Positions 1-9,417 of a DNA stretch of 37,658 nucleotides are shown piece after piece; position 1 is the first letter of the stretch; each line of letters begins with the position of its first letter. The notes beneath the pieces were generated by a model. It was not told the origin of the DNA, ran no database searches, and saw only the letters and a list, made by a program, of their open reading frames with translations. The stretch covers positions 1 through 37,658 of the forward strand of contig JAABTI010000002.1 in the NCBI GenBank assembly GCA_011389955.1, written 5' to 3'. A program made the translations under genes and the position numbers. This stretch comes from Paracoccaceae bacterium (GTDB taxonomy: Bacteria; Pseudomonadota; Alphaproteobacteria; Rhodobacterales; Rhodobacteraceae).

Positions 1-51
1 TTTGTTTAGCTTAGACTGGATTCATGTTGTGACGCGGTTTATACGCCCGCC

Positions 52-885
52 ATGAGAGACGCGACAGGCACAGGGCTGCCCTTCATGAAGATGCACGGGC
101 TGGGCAACGATTTCGTTGTCCTGGATGCGCGTGCGGGGGCGGTGGATCTATCGGTTGCAATGGTGCGGGCGATCGCGGATCGGCACAGGGGCATTGGCTT
201 TGATCAGTTGGCAGTGGTCATGGAAGATGAGGCAGATGGGCACCTTGTATTCTACAATTCGGATGGCTCAGAGTCGTCGGCGTGCGGAAACGCGACGCGG
301 TGTATCGCGCGCTACCTGATGGACCAGACCGGCAAGGCGGAACTGACGCTGTCCACAGGGCGTGGCAGGCTGCGTGCGCGCGACGCGGGCGGGGGGCTTA
401 CTTCGGTCAACATGGGGCCGCCGCAGCTTGATTGGCGCGGCATCCCGCTGGCGCGAGAGGTTGATACGCTTGCATTGCCGATCCAAGGCGCACCGGTGGC
501 AACGGGCATGGGCAACCCGCATTGTACCTTTTTCGTCGAGGATGCCGAGGCAATCGACCTGGCCGCGCGGGGGCCGGAGATCGAGACACATGCGTTGTTT
601 CCCGAGCGCACCAACGTCCAGTTCGCTTCACTCCTGGGGCCGAATCATCTTCGCCTGCGCGTGTGGGAGCGCGGTGCAGGCATAACACTTGCGTCGGGCT
701 CGTCGTCCTGTGCTGTGGCAGTGGCAGCCGTGCGATGCGGCTTGGCGGATCACGAAGTTCGGATCGAACTTGATGGTGGCACCCTGGATGTTGCCTGGCG
801 CGAAGATGGCGTTTGGATGACAGGTCCGACGATGCATGTGGCCGATGGCCGGTTTACTGCCGAGTTCCTGGAGACCGTGAAATGA
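52..885 (+). CDS. dapF: Diaminopimelate epimerase DapF
   Basis: Cytoplasmic PLP-independent epimerase that converts LL- to meso-diaminopimelate for lysine and peptidoglycan synthesis. Seen: the N-terminal family motif [10 protein letters not shown] (residues 12-21), the first catalytic cysteine in [11 protein letters not shown] (Cys78), the GMGNPHC segment near residue 152, and the second-half loop [15 protein letters not shown]. In characterised enzymes the second catalytic cysteine lies in an ACGSGA-type loop; here that position is Ser215, and the nearest cysteine is Cys220. Length (277 aa) is normal for the family. The start is uncertain: ATG at 52 has no clear Shine-Dalgarno, and ATG at 85 would begin exactly at the conserved MKMHG motif. 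The stop codon overlaps the start of mtaB (ATGA), so the two are probably translationally coupled. Family assignment is firm; the altered loop is discussed in the findings. Confidence 0.95.
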   Translation: MRDATGTGLPFMKMHGLGNDFVVLDARAGAVDLSVAMVRAIADRHRGIGFDQLAVVMEDEADGHLVFYNSDGSESSACGNATRCIARYLMDQTGKAELTLSTGRGRLRARDAGGGLTSVNMGPPQLDWRGIPLAREVDTLALPIQGAPVATGMGNPHCTFFVEDAEAIDLAARGPEIETHALFPERTNVQFASLLGPNHLRLRVWERGAGITLASGSSSCAVAVAAVRCGLADHEVRIELDGGTLDVAWREDGVWMTGPTMHVADGRFTAEFLETVK

Positions 886-2141
886 CCTCCGCTCCGCCGA
901 AATTCTCGACCCTCGGGTGCCGCTTGAATACCTACGAGACGCAGGCGATGCAGGATCTCGCTGAACAGGCCGGCATCAAGGACGCGGTGGTCGTCAATAC
1001 TTGTGCGGTCACGGCGCAAGCTGTGCGCAAGGCCCGACAGGAAATCCGTCGCTTGCGGCGCGAGCATCCGCAGGCACGTCTGATCGTGACGGGCTGCGCA
1101 GCACAGACCGAGCCCGAGACCTTCGGCGCGATGGATGAGGTCGATCACGTGATCGGCAATTCCGAAAAGATGGACGCGGCTACCTGGGCGCGCTTCGCGC
1201 CGGACTTCACCGGACAGACAGAGCGCGTGCAGGTCGACGATATCATGAGTGTGCGCGAAACCGCGGGCCATTTGATCGACGGGTTCGGCACGCGGTCCCG
1301 GGCTTATGTTCAGGTGCAGAACGGATGCGATCACCGCTGCACCTTCTGCATCATTCCCTATGGTCGCGGGAACTCGCGCAGTGTGCCCGCCGGGGTCGTG
1401 GTAGACCAGATCAAACGCCTTGTCGGGCGCGGCTATAACGAAGTGGTGCTGACCGGCGTTGACCTGACGAGCTGGGGGGCCGATCTGCCCGGGCTGCCGC
1501 GATTGGGCGACCTTGTGATGCGGATACTGAAATTGGTGCCGGACCTGCCGCGCCTGCGCATCAGCAGCATCGATTCCATCGAGGCCGACGAGAACCTCAT
1601 GCAGGCGATCGCCAGTGAGCAGCGCCTGATGCCGCATTTGCATCTGTCCTTGCAGCATGGCGATGACTTGGTTCTCAAGCGGATGAAGCGCCGGCATCTG
1701 CGCGACGACGCCATCAGCTTTTGCGAAGAGGCGCGTCGCCTGCGCCCGGAGATGACGTTCGGCGCCGATATCATCGCCGGCTTCCCGACGGAGACAGAAG
1801 AAAGGTTTGAGAATTCACTCAAGCTGGTCAAGGACTGTGGCCTGACCTGGCTGCATGTTTTCCCCTTCTCGCCCCGCAAGGGCACGCCCGCCGCGCGTAT
1901 GCCGCAGGTGGACGGGGCGACCGCAAAAAAGCGCGCGTCGCGGTTGCGCGCGGCCGGAGCGGATCAAGTGGCACGCCACCTGTCAGAGCAAGTGGGGCGG
2001 CGGCATCGGGTTTTGATGGAGAATCCCACGATGGGGCGGACGGAACAGTTTACCGAGGTGGACTTCGCCGCGCCGCAGGTGGAGGGGACGATCGTCGAGG
2101 TGACGATCGGTGGCCGAACGGCGGAGCGCCTGACGGTGTGA
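882..2141 (+). CDS. mtaB: tRNA t6A37 methylthiotransferase MtaB (radical SAM)
   Basis: Radical SAM enzyme that adds a methylthio group to N6-threonylcarbamoyladenosine-37 of ANN-decoding tRNAs, giving ms2t6A. Seen: the MTTase N-terminal domain with three cluster cysteines (STLGCRLN Cys13, NTCAVT Cys41, TGCAAQ Cys72), then the radical SAM CxxxCxxC in [10 protein letters not shown] (Cys149/153/156), and a C-terminal TRAM-like region ending in VEVTIGG. The GCRLN motif fits the MtaB branch better than MiaB, whose motif is usually GCQMN. The ORF track starts at 813, but ATG at 882 overlaps the dapF stop as ATGA and begins [13 protein letters not shown] as expected, giving 419 aa. All six cysteines are intact. 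RimO is less likely given the sequence around the cysteines. Confidence 0.93.
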   Translation: MTSAPPKFSTLGCRLNTYETQAMQDLAEQAGIKDAVVVNTCAVTAQAVRKARQEIRRLRREHPQARLIVTGCAAQTEPETFGAMDEVDHVIGNSEKMDAATWARFAPDFTGQTERVQVDDIMSVRETAGHLIDGFGTRSRAYVQVQNGCDHRCTFCIIPYGRGNSRSVPAGVVVDQIKRLVGRGYNEVVLTGVDLTSWGADLPGLPRLGDLVMRILKLVPDLPRLRISSIDSIEADENLMQAIASEQRLMPHLHLSLQHGDDLVLKRMKRRHLRDDAISFCEEARRLRPEMTFGADIIAGFPTETEERFENSLKLVKDCGLTWLHVFPFSPRKGTPAARMPQVDGATAKKRASRLRAAGADQVARHLSEQVGRRHRVLMENPTMGRTEQFTEVDFAAPQVEGTIVEVTIGGRTAERLTV

Positions 2142-2162
2142 CCGTCATATTGGAGTTGGTCG

Positions 2163-2786
2163 ATGCATCCGAATCCAGGGTTTCGCAAGGCGACACGCGC
2201 GCAGAACATTGATTTTGCTTCACGTATCGGATTCGGAACGGTTGCCCTGGCCGATGGGCTGGCTGCGCCGCTGCTTAGCCACGTGCCCTTCGTGCTGGAT
2301 GGGGAGGATGTGCTTTTCCATCTGGTCCGGTCCAACCCGATGGTGCCGCTCCTGTCGCGGCGCCGGGTCGCGCGGTTGGCCGTTAACGGACCGCACGCGT
2401 ACGTTTCGCCCGATTGGTACGGCATTTCCGTACAGGTGCCGACCTGGAACTACATCGCCGTGCACCTGACCGGCGCGTGCGAGCTGCTGCCGCAGGAGCG
2501 GTTGCGCGCGATCCTCGATGCCACGTCGCACCGGTTCGAAGCCAGGCTTGCGCCCAAGCCCGTGTGGAAGATGAGCAAGATGCCCGATGATCTCGTCGCG
2601 CGGATGATGCGCCAAATCGTGCCATGCAGGATCAGGATCGAGGATGTTGATGGCACGTGGAAACTGAGCCAGAACAAATCCGAGCAGGTGCGCCTGGCCG
2701 CGGCCGACGGGGTGGCGGGGTCGACCATCGGGTCGGAGCTGGACGCGCTGGCGGACTGGATGCGCGCACCCCCCGACGAGGGCTGA
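2163..2786 (+). CDS. FMN-binding PaiB-family protein
   Basis: PaiB-like protein of the FMN-binding split-barrel superfamily. Family members are annotated as negative transcriptional regulators after Bacillus PaiB, but most have no proven function. Seen: LSHVPFVLD near residue 38, HLVRSNPMVPLL near residue 52, NGPHAYVSPDWYG near residue 74 and VPTWNYIAVHLTG near residue 91, all of which are PaiB signatures. At 207 aa it has full family length. The start at 2163 is supported by TTGGAG upstream with about 7 nt spacing, and it lies only 21 nt after mtaB, so co-transcription is likely. Its physiological role here cannot be read from sequence; a flavin-dependent redox or stress role is as plausible as gene regulation. 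Confidence 0.85.
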   Translation: MHPNPGFRKATRAQNIDFASRIGFGTVALADGLAAPLLSHVPFVLDGEDVLFHLVRSNPMVPLLSRRRVARLAVNGPHAYVSPDWYGISVQVPTWNYIAVHLTGACELLPQERLRAILDATSHRFEARLAPKPVWKMSKMPDDLVARMMRQIVPCRIRIEDVDGTWKLSQNKSEQVRLAAADGVAGSTIGSELDALADWMRAPPDEG

Positions 2787-2851
2787 GACACCTGGCTTGC
2801 GCCCCGCGATTTGCGCGATAGTGTAGCGGGGACCGCATGAAAGGACCGCGC

Positions 2852-3457
2852 ATGAAACTCGTATTCTCCCCCGCCTCGCCGTTCGTTCGCAAGGTGCTGA
2901 TCTGCCTGCACGAGACGGGGCAGTCCGACGACGTCGAGATGGTGCAGGTCAAGACCTCGCCGGTGGCAACTGCCGACGACGTGGCCGCCGCCAACCCGTT
3001 GGGGAAGATTCCCGCCTTGCTACGCACGGATGGGCCGGCGATCTATGACAGCCGGGTCATTACCCGGTTCCTCGATGCTCGTGTCGAGGGCGGGCTGTAT
3101 CCCGAAGCGCGGATATGGGAAACGCTGACGCTGGAGGCGACGGCGGACGGTATCATGGATGCCGCCGTGGGCATGATTTACGAAGTTCGGCTGCGCCCTG
3201 AGGACAAGGTTTTCGATGGCTGGATCGATGCGCAATGGGCCAAGGTGATCCGGGCCCTCGATGCGCTTGAAAACCGCTGGATGAGCCACCTGTCCGGACC
3301 GTTTGACATGGGCCAGGTCGCCGTCGCCTGTGCGCTGGGGTATCTTGATTTCCGCCATGCCACGCGCGACTGGCGCAGCGGCCACCCCGCCCTGGCCGAT
3401 TGGCATGCCGGCTTTTCGGAGCGCCCCGCAATGGTGGCGACGCAGCCGCGGGATTGA
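2852..3457 (+). CDS. Glutathione S-transferase family protein
   Basis: Predicted cytosolic glutathione S-transferase-like protein with an N-terminal thioredoxin fold and a C-terminal all-alpha domain. Seen: KLVFSPASPFVRKVLICLHE (start of the thioredoxin fold with a Ser/Thr-type active-site loop SPASPFVRK), NPLGKIPALL with the cis-proline (about residue 48), and YDSRVITRFLD, the glutathione gamma-glutamyl binding motif. The helical domain ends with ALGYLDFRH and a DW...H...LADW segment typical of bacterial GSTs. The ORF track begins at 2837; ATG at 2852 is preferred because AAAGGA lies 7 nt upstream and the protein then starts directly with the first beta-strand (201 aa). It may detoxify electrophiles or take part in disulfide reactions; the substrate is unknown. 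Confidence 0.88.
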   Translation: MKLVFSPASPFVRKVLICLHETGQSDDVEMVQVKTSPVATADDVAAANPLGKIPALLRTDGPAIYDSRVITRFLDARVEGGLYPEARIWETLTLEATADGIMDAAVGMIYEVRLRPEDKVFDGWIDAQWAKVIRALDALENRWMSHLSGPFDMGQVAVACALGYLDFRHATRDWRSGHPALADWHAGFSERPAMVATQPRD

Positions 3458-3531
3458 TTCCGCGGCGCGCTGCGCACATTTCCGGCTGCCGGCATCCCGG
3501 GCGCAGTGATTGCCGAACGGTCGCGTGGCGT

Positions 3532-4188
3532 TCAGAACTTGTAGGACAAGCCGAAATTCAGGGCGTTGGTGATAAGCGTGGTCTCCATCGATCCGCCACC
3601 GTTCAGATCGACATCATTGTCGGAGTAGGTGAACTGGTATTCGCCGAACACCGCCCATTTCTCGTTCAGGTCGTATTTCGCACCTGCCGTCAGCCGCGCG
3701 GCGGGGCCGGTCAACTGGTAGCCATAGGTGCGCGACGCGCCAACGGTCGCATCCACATGCGGCACCGCTACCCCGAGGCCCGCGCCAGCGTAGGGCGTGA
3801 AACCGCCCCACCTGTCGGGCCAGCGTTTCATCACGTTGAGCGTGACAAGGTTGTGCCCGTCTGTGAACTCCAGGCTGGTGAACCCGAGCGCGGTCATGTC
3901 GGCGTTCGAGGCATAGGCCTTTGCATGGGTGAATTCGACGCCCCAGCCGATATTGCTGGGCCGCCACCACATCGCCCGGGCGCCGTAATAGGGCGGCGCG
4001 GCGAAGGATTCGCCGCTCCATTTGATGCGGCGGGAAAACGTCCCGCCGGCCGGATAGGTGCCCGAAAGCTTGCTGTGGGGGACTTCCTGCACGCCGGAAT
4101 AGATGCTGAGTTCCATCTCGGCGGCGGCTGGTCCGGCGATCGCGGCGGTCAGGGCGGCCGCGGCGATCCGGCAGTTGAAGGCTTTCAT
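3532..4188 (-). CDS. Outer-membrane beta-barrel protein (OMP_b-brl-like)
   Basis: Predicted small outer-membrane beta-barrel of 218 aa. Seen: a Sec signal peptide (MKAFNCRIAAAALTAAIAGPAAA, cleavage likely before EMELSIY), alternating hydrophobic strands with aromatic girdles such as WGGFTPYAGAGLGVAVP, AARLTAGAKYDLNEKWAVFGEYQFTYSD and NALNFGLSYKF, and the C-terminal Phe that serves as a BAM assembly signal. The AGAGLGV and YDLNEKWAVFGEYQ patterns resemble the Opacity/OmpW/OMP_b-brl family of 8-stranded barrels. It is a single gene, convergent with the GST gene and divergent from petA. Function (structural, adhesive or small-molecule permeation) cannot be assigned. Start ATG at 4188 is consistent with the signal peptide. 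Confidence 0.85.
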   Translation of the reverse strand: MKAFNCRIAAAALTAAIAGPAAAEMELSIYSGVQEVPHSKLSGTYPAGGTFSRRIKWSGESFAAPPYYGARAMWWRPSNIGWGVEFTHAKAYASNADMTALGFTSLEFTDGHNLVTLNVMKRWPDRWGGFTPYAGAGLGVAVPHVDATVGASRTYGYQLTGPAARLTAGAKYDLNEKWAVFGEYQFTYSDNDVDLNGGGSMETTLITNALNFGLSYKF

Positions 4189-4408
4189 GGCAAATTCCCG
4201 GCATGGATTGAGTTTCCCGGCACTTTAGCCGTGCTGTTACCGCGACTCAAGCGCGACACTTCAGCACCTTCGGTGTTTCGTGACCGCCTGCGCGGCATTG
4301 TCCGCTGGACCTGAGGGGAATCCCCCGCTAAATACCCGTCTGATAGGTCGTGTACGCACGGACGTCATACGCAAGGGCCCTCATCGGCCGAAGAATGGAG
4401 AAACCCTC

Positions 4409-4969
4409 GTGTCCCACGCAGAAGATCACGAAGGCACCCGCAGAGATTTCCTCTACTACGCCACGGCTGGCGCAGGTGCCGTAACCGCAGGTGCAGCAGT
4501 CTGGCCACTTGTGAATCAGATGAATCCTTCGGCAGACGTTCAGGCGCTGTCATCCATCCGTGTCGATGTGGCCGGCATTGATCCTGGCACACAGCTGACC
4601 GTGAAATGGCTGGGCAAGCCGGTGTTCATCCGTCGCCGCACCGAGGCGGAGATCGAAACGGCCCGCCAAGTAGAGCTGTCACAGCTTATCGACACGAACG
4701 CGCAAAACCGCAACGACATGTCCCTGCCGGCCACGGACCAGAACCGGTCGCTGGACGAGGCGGGCGAATGGTTGGTGATGATCGGGGTGTGCACGCATCT
4801 GGGCTGCGTTCCGATCGGCAACGGAGCGGGTGAATTCGGCGGCTGGTTCTGCCCCTGCCACGGTTCGCACTACGACACCGCCGGGCGTATCCGCAAAGGC
4901 CCCGCGCCAGAGAACCTCTGGATTCCCGTGGCTGAATTCGTCGACGAAACGACGATCAAACTGGGCTGA
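4409..4969 (+). CDS. petA: Rieske iron-sulfur subunit of cytochrome bc1
   Basis: Rieske 2Fe-2S protein of the ubiquinol-cytochrome c oxidoreductase; it carries electrons from ubiquinol at the Qo site to cytochrome c1. Seen, numbering from the GTG start: twin-arginine motif GTRRDFLYY (residues 9-17) before a hydrophobic anchor, a hinge region, and cluster-binding boxes CTHLGC (Cys128, His130, Cys133) and CPCHGSH (Cys148, Cys150, His151), where Cys133 and Cys150 form the conserved disulfide. The ORF track starts at 4280, but GTG at 4409 with GGAG 8 nt upstream gives 186 aa starting (M)[13 protein letters not shown], matching Rhodobacter PetA, and excludes 43 unlikely residues. First gene of petABC; petB follows after 11 nt. 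The Tat signal implies cofactor insertion before export, as known for this family. Confidence 0.97.
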   Translation: MSHAEDHEGTRRDFLYYATAGAGAVTAGAAVWPLVNQMNPSADVQALSSIRVDVAGIDPGTQLTVKWLGKPVFIRRRTEAEIETARQVELSQLIDTNAQNRNDMSLPATDQNRSLDEAGEWLVMIGVCTHLGCVPIGNGAGEFGGWFCPCHGSHYDTAGRIRKGPAPENLWIPVAEFVDETTIKLG

Positions 4970-4980
4970 GGAGACGTATC

Positions 4981-6306
4981 ATGTCTGGAATTCCACACGA
5001 TCACTATGAACCGAAGTCCGGCGGCGCCAAGTGGCTGCACCGCCGTCTGCCCATTGCGAGCCTTTTGTATGACACGGTCACGATTCCCACGCCCAAGAAC
5101 CTGAACTGGATGTGGATCTGGGGTATCGTCCTGACGTTCTGTCTGGCGCTTCAGATCGTGACCGGCATCGTTCTGGCGATGCATTATACGCCGCATGTGG
5201 ACATGGCCTTCGCCAGTATCGAGCACATCATGCGCAACGTGAATGGCGGGCACATGCTGCGCTATCTGCACATGAACGGTGCGTCGCTGTTCTTCTTTGC
5301 GGTGTATCTGCACATTTTCCGCGGCCTTTATTACGGCTCGTACAAGGCGCCGCGCGAAGTGACCTGGATCATCGGGATGCTGATCTACCTGCTGATGATG
5401 GGCACGGCGTTCATGGGGTACGTGCTGCCCTGGGGGCAGATGTCGTTCTGGGGCGCCACGGTAATCACCGGGCTGTTCGGCGCGATCCCGTTCATCGGCG
5501 AACCGATCCAGACGTGGCTTCTGGGTGGTCCGGCGGTGGGCAACGCCACGCTGAACCGCTTCTTCTCGCTGCACTATCTGCTGCCCTTCGTGATTGCCGC
5601 GCTGGTGGCCATTCACATCTGGGCGTTCCATACCACCGGCAATAACAACCCCACCGGTGTCGAGGTGCGGCGCGACTCCAAGGCGGTGGCGGAGAAGGAC
5701 ACGGTTCCGTTCTGGCCCTACTTCGTCATCAAGGACCTGTTCGCTCTCGGCTTAATCCTGGCGGTGTTCTTCGCGATTGTCGGGTTCATGCCCAACTATC
5801 TTGGACACCCCGACAACTACATCGAGGCGGACCCGCTGGTCACGCCGGCGCATATCGTGCCCGAATGGTACTTCCTGCCGTTCTACGCGATCCTGCGGGC
5901 CTTTACCTCGGACGTATGGGTGGTGATGTTCACAAGCTGGATCACCGGCGGCATCATCGACGCCAAGTTCTTCGGCGTTCTGGCCATGTTCGGCGCGATC
6001 GCCGTGATGTTCGTGGCGCCGTGGCTGGACACGTCGGGCGTGCGCTCGGGCCGGTACCGGCCGATGTTCAAGTGGTGGTTCGCCTTGCTTGTGATCGATT
6101 TCATCGTGCTGATGTGGGCCGGGGCCATGCCGGCCGAGCCGCCCTATTCCACGATATCGTTGATCGGATCGGCGTATTGGTTCGCGTACTTCCTCGTCAT
6201 CTTGCCGCTTCTGGGCGTCATAGAGAAGCCGAACTCGGCACCGGCGACGATCGAGGACGACTTCGAATCCCATTACGGCAAAGCCTCCGGCACGCCTGCC
6301 GAATAA
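4981..6306 (+). CDS. petB: Cytochrome b of the bc1 complex
   Basis: Integral-membrane di-haem cytochrome b, which holds the Qo and Qi quinone sites. Seen: 441 aa with eight expected transmembrane helices; haem ligands His97 and His111 in helix B and His198 and His212 in helix D, identical to Rhodobacter numbering; and the PEWY motif of the Qo site at residues 294-297 with Glu295. The charged C-terminal tail ([23 protein letters not shown]) is typical of alphaproteobacterial cytochrome b. A strong Shine-Dalgarno (GAGGAG) precedes ATG 4981. It sits between petA (11 nt gap) and petC (16 nt gap), so the three are one operon. No residue anomalies were seen. Confidence 0.98.
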   Translation: MSGIPHDHYEPKSGGAKWLHRRLPIASLLYDTVTIPTPKNLNWMWIWGIVLTFCLALQIVTGIVLAMHYTPHVDMAFASIEHIMRNVNGGHMLRYLHMNGASLFFFAVYLHIFRGLYYGSYKAPREVTWIIGMLIYLLMMGTAFMGYVLPWGQMSFWGATVITGLFGAIPFIGEPIQTWLLGGPAVGNATLNRFFSLHYLLPFVIAALVAIHIWAFHTTGNNNPTGVEVRRDSKAVAEKDTVPFWPYFVIKDLFALGLILAVFFAIVGFMPNYLGHPDNYIEADPLVTPAHIVPEWYFLPFYAILRAFTSDVWVVMFTSWITGGIIDAKFFGVLAMFGAIAVMFVAPWLDTSGVRSGRYRPMFKWWFALLVIDFIVLMWAGAMPAEPPYSTISLIGSAYWFAYFLVILPLLGVIEKPNSAPATIEDDFESHYGKASGTPAE

Positions 6307-6322
6307 GAAAGGAAACGGGACG

Positions 6323-7111
6323 ATGCTCAAGAAACTTAGCCTTGCCGCAGTTGCCGCCCTGACCCTTTCGGGTGGGGCAGCCGTGGCCGCCGGCGGCGCG
6401 GGCCATGTCGACGATGTGGCGTTTTCCTTCGAAGGGCCGTTCGGCACGTTCGATCAGAACCAGCTTCAACGCGGTTTGAAGGTATACACTCAGGTGTGTT
6501 CTTCGTGCCACGGCATGAAATACGTGCCGCTGCGCACCCTCAGCGACGAGGGCGGGCCGCACCTGCCGGTTGATCAGGTGCGCGCCTATGCCGAGAACTT
6601 CGAGGTGTTCGACGAGGACCTGGGGGATTACCGGCCGGCCAAGCCGACCGATCACTTCCCCGAGTCGATGGACCCCAACGCGCCGGACCTGTCGTTGATG
6701 GCAAAGGCGCGTGCCGGGTTCCACGGACCCTACGGCACCGGCCTGAGCCAGCTTTTCAGAGGTATGGGCGGGCCGGAATACATCACCGCGCTCCTGACCG
6801 GCTATACCGGTGAGGACAAGATGGAGGCGGGTACGCTGTTCTACGAGAACACGGCCTTTCCCGGAGGCTGGATATCCATGGCGCCGCCGCTGTATGGCGA
6901 GGATGTGGATTTCGACGATGGCGCGCCCAACGACATGCAAAGCGAAGCGGAGGACGTGGCAGCGTTCATGATGTGGGCGGCCGAGCCCAAGATGATGGCG
7001 CGCCAGCACGCCGGTTTCGTCGGGGTGCTGTTCCTGTCCGTTCTGACGGTGCTGCTGTATCTGACGAACAAGCGGCTCTGGGCCCCGATCAAAGGCAAGA
7101 AATCCGTTTGA
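6323..7111 (+). CDS. petC: Cytochrome c1 of the bc1 complex
   Basis: Membrane-anchored periplasmic c-type cytochrome that accepts electrons from the Rieske protein and passes them to soluble or membrane-bound cytochrome c. Seen: an N-terminal Sec signal peptide ([23 protein letters not shown]), haem c attachment CSSCH at residues 59-63, the axial methionine candidate Met186 in [10 protein letters not shown], and a single C-terminal anchor helix ([18 protein letters not shown]) followed by a basic tail [11 protein letters not shown]. At 262 aa the length is normal for alphaproteobacteria. AAAGGAAAC precedes the start. It is the last gene of petABC and is followed by a strong rho-independent terminator. 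Confidence 0.97.
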   Translation: MLKKLSLAAVAALTLSGGAAVAAGGAGHVDDVAFSFEGPFGTFDQNQLQRGLKVYTQVCSSCHGMKYVPLRTLSDEGGPHLPVDQVRAYAENFEVFDEDLGDYRPAKPTDHFPESMDPNAPDLSLMAKARAGFHGPYGTGLSQLFRGMGGPEYITALLTGYTGEDKMEAGTLFYENTAFPGGWISMAPPLYGEDVDFDDGAPNDMQSEAEDVAAFMMWAAEPKMMARQHAGFVGVLFLSVLTVLLYLTNKRLWAPIKGKKSV

Positions 7112-7137
7112 TCGATCCGGCATCACGCCACGGATAC

Positions 7138-7170
7138 AAACCCCGCCCGTTCATTCGGGCGGGGTTTCTT
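7138..7170 (+). terminator. Rho-independent terminator of petABC, potentially bidirectional
   Basis: A 12-bp perfect stem aaaccccgcccg / cgggcggggttt with a 6-nt loop (ttcatt), followed by tttctt. It lies 26 nt after petC and 12 nt before the 3' end of thiQ on the other strand. Because the arms begin with AAA and end with TTT, the same hairpin could also stop transcription coming from thiQ, so it may serve both convergent operons. Confidence 0.9.
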
Positions 7171-7181
7171 CATGTCCGCGA

Positions 7182-7877
7182 TCAGGTGCCGAGATAGAGG
7201 CGCAGCGCCTCGGGTGGAGTGGCAAGCAGGGTTTCGGTGTTCTGCGGCCGGGTGGCGCGCCCCTCGGCGACGAGGATGGTCTGCGGTGCGATCCGGCGCG
7301 CATCGGTGGGATCATGACTGACCATCAGGAGGGTTGCGCCGGTCTCGTCCATCAGGTCGTGGACAAGGTCAAGCATTTCGGCCTTGAGCGCGGGTCCGAG
7401 GGCGGCGAATGGCTCGTCCAGCAGCACCAGCGGCTTGCGCTGCACCAGCACGCGGGCCAGCGCCACGCGAACCTGCTGGCCGCCCGATAGCTGCGCGGGT
7501 TTCCGATCTCCGAGGCCGGAAAGGCCGACGCGATCAAGGGCTCGCGCCACCGTCCGGTGATCGTCCGCCGAGAGGCGCAGGTCGGGGCGGATGCCCAGGC
7601 CGACATTGCGTTTCGCCGTGAAATGGGGAAGCAGGTTATTGTCTTGGAACAGGATGCCGCATTTGCGTTGGGCGGGCGGCAGGGCGGTGATGTCCTGCCC
7701 GTCCCACAGGACGCGCCCCGAAACCGGGGGGAAAAAGCCGGCAATGACGTTCAGCAGCGTGGATTTGCCCGCGCCACTGGGTCCGATCAGGGCGACGCGC
7801 GCGCCGGTCTCGACGGTGAAATCGGCGCTGAGATGGAATTCGTCCTGCCGGATCTCGATGGCGTCAAGCGTCAGCAT
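7182..7877 (-). CDS. thiQ: Thiamine/TPP ABC transporter ATP-binding protein ThiQ
   Basis: Cytoplasmic ATPase that powers thiamine, TMP and TPP import through ThiP. Seen, numbering from the chosen start: Walker A GPSGAGKS (32-39), Q-loop in LFQDNNLLPHF, signature LSGGQQVRVALAR, Walker B LVLLDEPFAALG and H-loop VSHD. The short length (231 aa) and the ALGPALKAEM segment fit ThiQ, which lacks the C-terminal regulatory domain of MalK/PotA-type ATPases. The ORF track starts at 7898, but ATG at 7877 has AAGGGGGG about 7 nt upstream and starts MLTLDAIEI. The gene overlaps the 3' end of thiP by 14 nt, implying translational coupling. It is the last gene of thiBPQ and is under the upstream TPP riboswitch. 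Confidence 0.92.
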   Translation of the reverse strand: MLTLDAIEIRQDEFHLSADFTVETGARVALIGPSGAGKSTLLNVIAGFFPPVSGRVLWDGQDITALPPAQRKCGILFQDNNLLPHFTAKRNVGLGIRPDLRLSADDHRTVARALDRVGLSGLGDRKPAQLSGGQQVRVALARVLVQRKPLVLLDEPFAALGPALKAEMLDLVHDLMDETGATLLMVSHDPTDARRIAPQTILVAEGRATRPQNTETLLATPPEALRLYLGT

Positions 7878-9417
7878 CGGCGCGCCCCCCTTGGTCAAGC
7901 AGCCAGAATACCGTCAGTGACAGTACCAGCAAGAGCAGGCCCGCGCCGGCTGCGTCGGTCATGCGGTAAGCCCCCATCAGGCGCAGGATCTGGAGGGGCA
8001 GCGTGGCGATCTCGGGATCGGCGAACAGGGCTATCACCCCGAGATCCCCGATCGACAGGGCTGCGGCCAGCCCTGCGGCAAAGCCGATCTGCCGGCGCAG
8101 GCGCGGCAGGATGACCAAGCGCAACTGATCGCGCGGGGACATCCCCAAGCTGTCGCAGAGGCGTCCGAAATCGCATCTGATATCGATGAGTTGCGGCGTC
8201 ATCACCCGCAGGGCGAAGGGCAGTGCCATGACCGCGTTGACAAGTGCGGTCACCGCCAGCGCCAGCCGCGTGGGATCGGTCCAGGGGTTTATCAGGACAA
8301 ACAGGCCCACGCCGATGACCAGCGGGGAGGCGGCAATGCCCAGCAGGGCGACCGCCTCGATCATCGGGCGGCGCAAAGCGGCGAGCGCCATGGGCAGGGC
8401 CAGCGCCAGCGCCAGCGCCGTGGATGCCGCCGCCACCGCCAGCGACACCGCTGCCGCGCGCCAGACCGAGCCGGGCAGATCCAGCACCGCGCCGCCGCCG
8501 CGCAGGACGATCGCCACCATGGGTGTCAGCAGGAACAGCGCCACCAGCAACAGCACCGTGCCATCAAGCAGGCGCAGCGCAGGCGTTTCGGCATCGAAGC
8601 GCCGCAGGCTGCGATCCAGCCCCGCGCCAAAACCGCCGGTTTGCGCCACGCGCAGGGCCACGATCGCCGCCATAGTGACCAGCGCCAGCTGGATGCACGC
8701 CAGCACGGCGGCGCGGCCAAGGTCGAAATCGAAGCGGAACGCCTGGTATATGGCCAGTTCCACCGTGGTGGCGCGCGGCCCGCCGCCCAAGGTCAGCGCC
8801 ACCGCGAAGCTGCTCAGGCAGATGGCGAAGATGACCATCAGCGCGCCGGGCACTACCGCGCGCAGCATCGGCCATTCAAGGTGGCGCATGACCTGCCCGG
8901 CGTTCATCCCAAGGCTGGCGGCGAGGCGAAAACGCTCGGCCGGGATGGATTGCCAGCCTTGCAGGATGATGCGCGTCGCCAGCGGCAGGTTGAAGAACAC
9001 ATGCGCCAGAACGACGCCGTGCAAACCGTAGATCTGCACCGTTGGCAGGCCGGCCGCGTCAAGCGCGGCGTTGAGCGTGCCGGCCCGCCCGAACACCGCC
9101 AGCAGCCCGAGCACCGCCACGATCACCGGCAGGATGAACGGCGCGCCAAGCGCTGTGATGAGCAGGCGCCGCCCCACGAAGCGCCGCCGCGCCAGCGCGC
9201 GGGCGGCGGGAACGGCAAGCGCCACGCTGATGAGGGTCGAAAGTGTGGCTTGCGTCAGGGTAAAGCGCAGCGCCGCCCAGTCCGCAGGGCCGGGCCAGCC
9301 GCCACCGCCCGCGCGCCACAGAACGGCGGCGACGGGCCCCAGGATCACCGCGGCGACCAGTGCCGCCGCGACGAAACCGGGACCGCCGCGCCTTATTGCG
9401 AAAGCGCGCGCAGCCAC
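7864..9417 (-). CDS. thiP: Thiamine/TPP ABC transporter permease ThiP
   Basis: Inner-membrane permease for thiamine and its phosphates. Seen: 517 aa consisting of two consecutive binding-protein-dependent permease domains, about six helices each, as expected for the fused ThiP architecture. Each half has an EAA-like loop (for example PAERFRLAASLGMNAGQVMRHLEWPMLRAVVPGA in the first half and RCDFGRLCDSLGMSPRDQLRLVILPRLRRQIG in the second). The start is a GTG at 9415-9417 that overlaps thiB by 25 nt and has no strong Shine-Dalgarno, so it is probably translated by coupling to thiB. The gene overlaps thiQ at its 3' end. Identity rests on domain architecture plus operon context with ThiB and the riboswitch. 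Confidence 0.92.
   Translation of the reverse strand: MAARAFAIRRGGPGFVAAALVAAVILGPVAAVLWRAGGGGWPGPADWAALRFTLTQATLSTLISVALAVPAARALARRRFVGRRLLITALGAPFILPVIVAVLGLLAVFGRAGTLNAALDAAGLPTVQIYGLHGVVLAHVFFNLPLATRIILQGWQSIPAERFRLAASLGMNAGQVMRHLEWPMLRAVVPGALMVIFAICLSSFAVALTLGGGPRATTVELAIYQAFRFDFDLGRAAVLACIQLALVTMAAIVALRVAQTGGFGAGLDRSLRRFDAETPALRLLDGTVLLLVALFLLTPMVAIVLRGGGAVLDLPGSVWRAAAVSLAVAAASTALALALALPMALAALRRPMIEAVALLGIAASPLVIGVGLFVLINPWTDPTRLALAVTALVNAVMALPFALRVMTPQLIDIRCDFGRLCDSLGMSPRDQLRLVILPRLRRQIGFAAGLAAALSIGDLGVIALFADPEIATLPLQILRLMGAYRMTDAAGAGLLLLVLSLTVFWLLDQGGRADADA

Noticed and set aside
3515-3533. Inverted repeat GAACG ... CGTTC at the end of the outer-membrane protein gene.
   Set aside because: Only 5 bp, overlaps the stop codon and lacks a U-tract; likely chance.
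4314-4325. Palindrome GGGGAATCCCC upstream of petA, considered as an operator.
   Set aside because: Short, low-complexity and without a recognisable regulator; GC-rich mirror sequences of this size are expected by chance.
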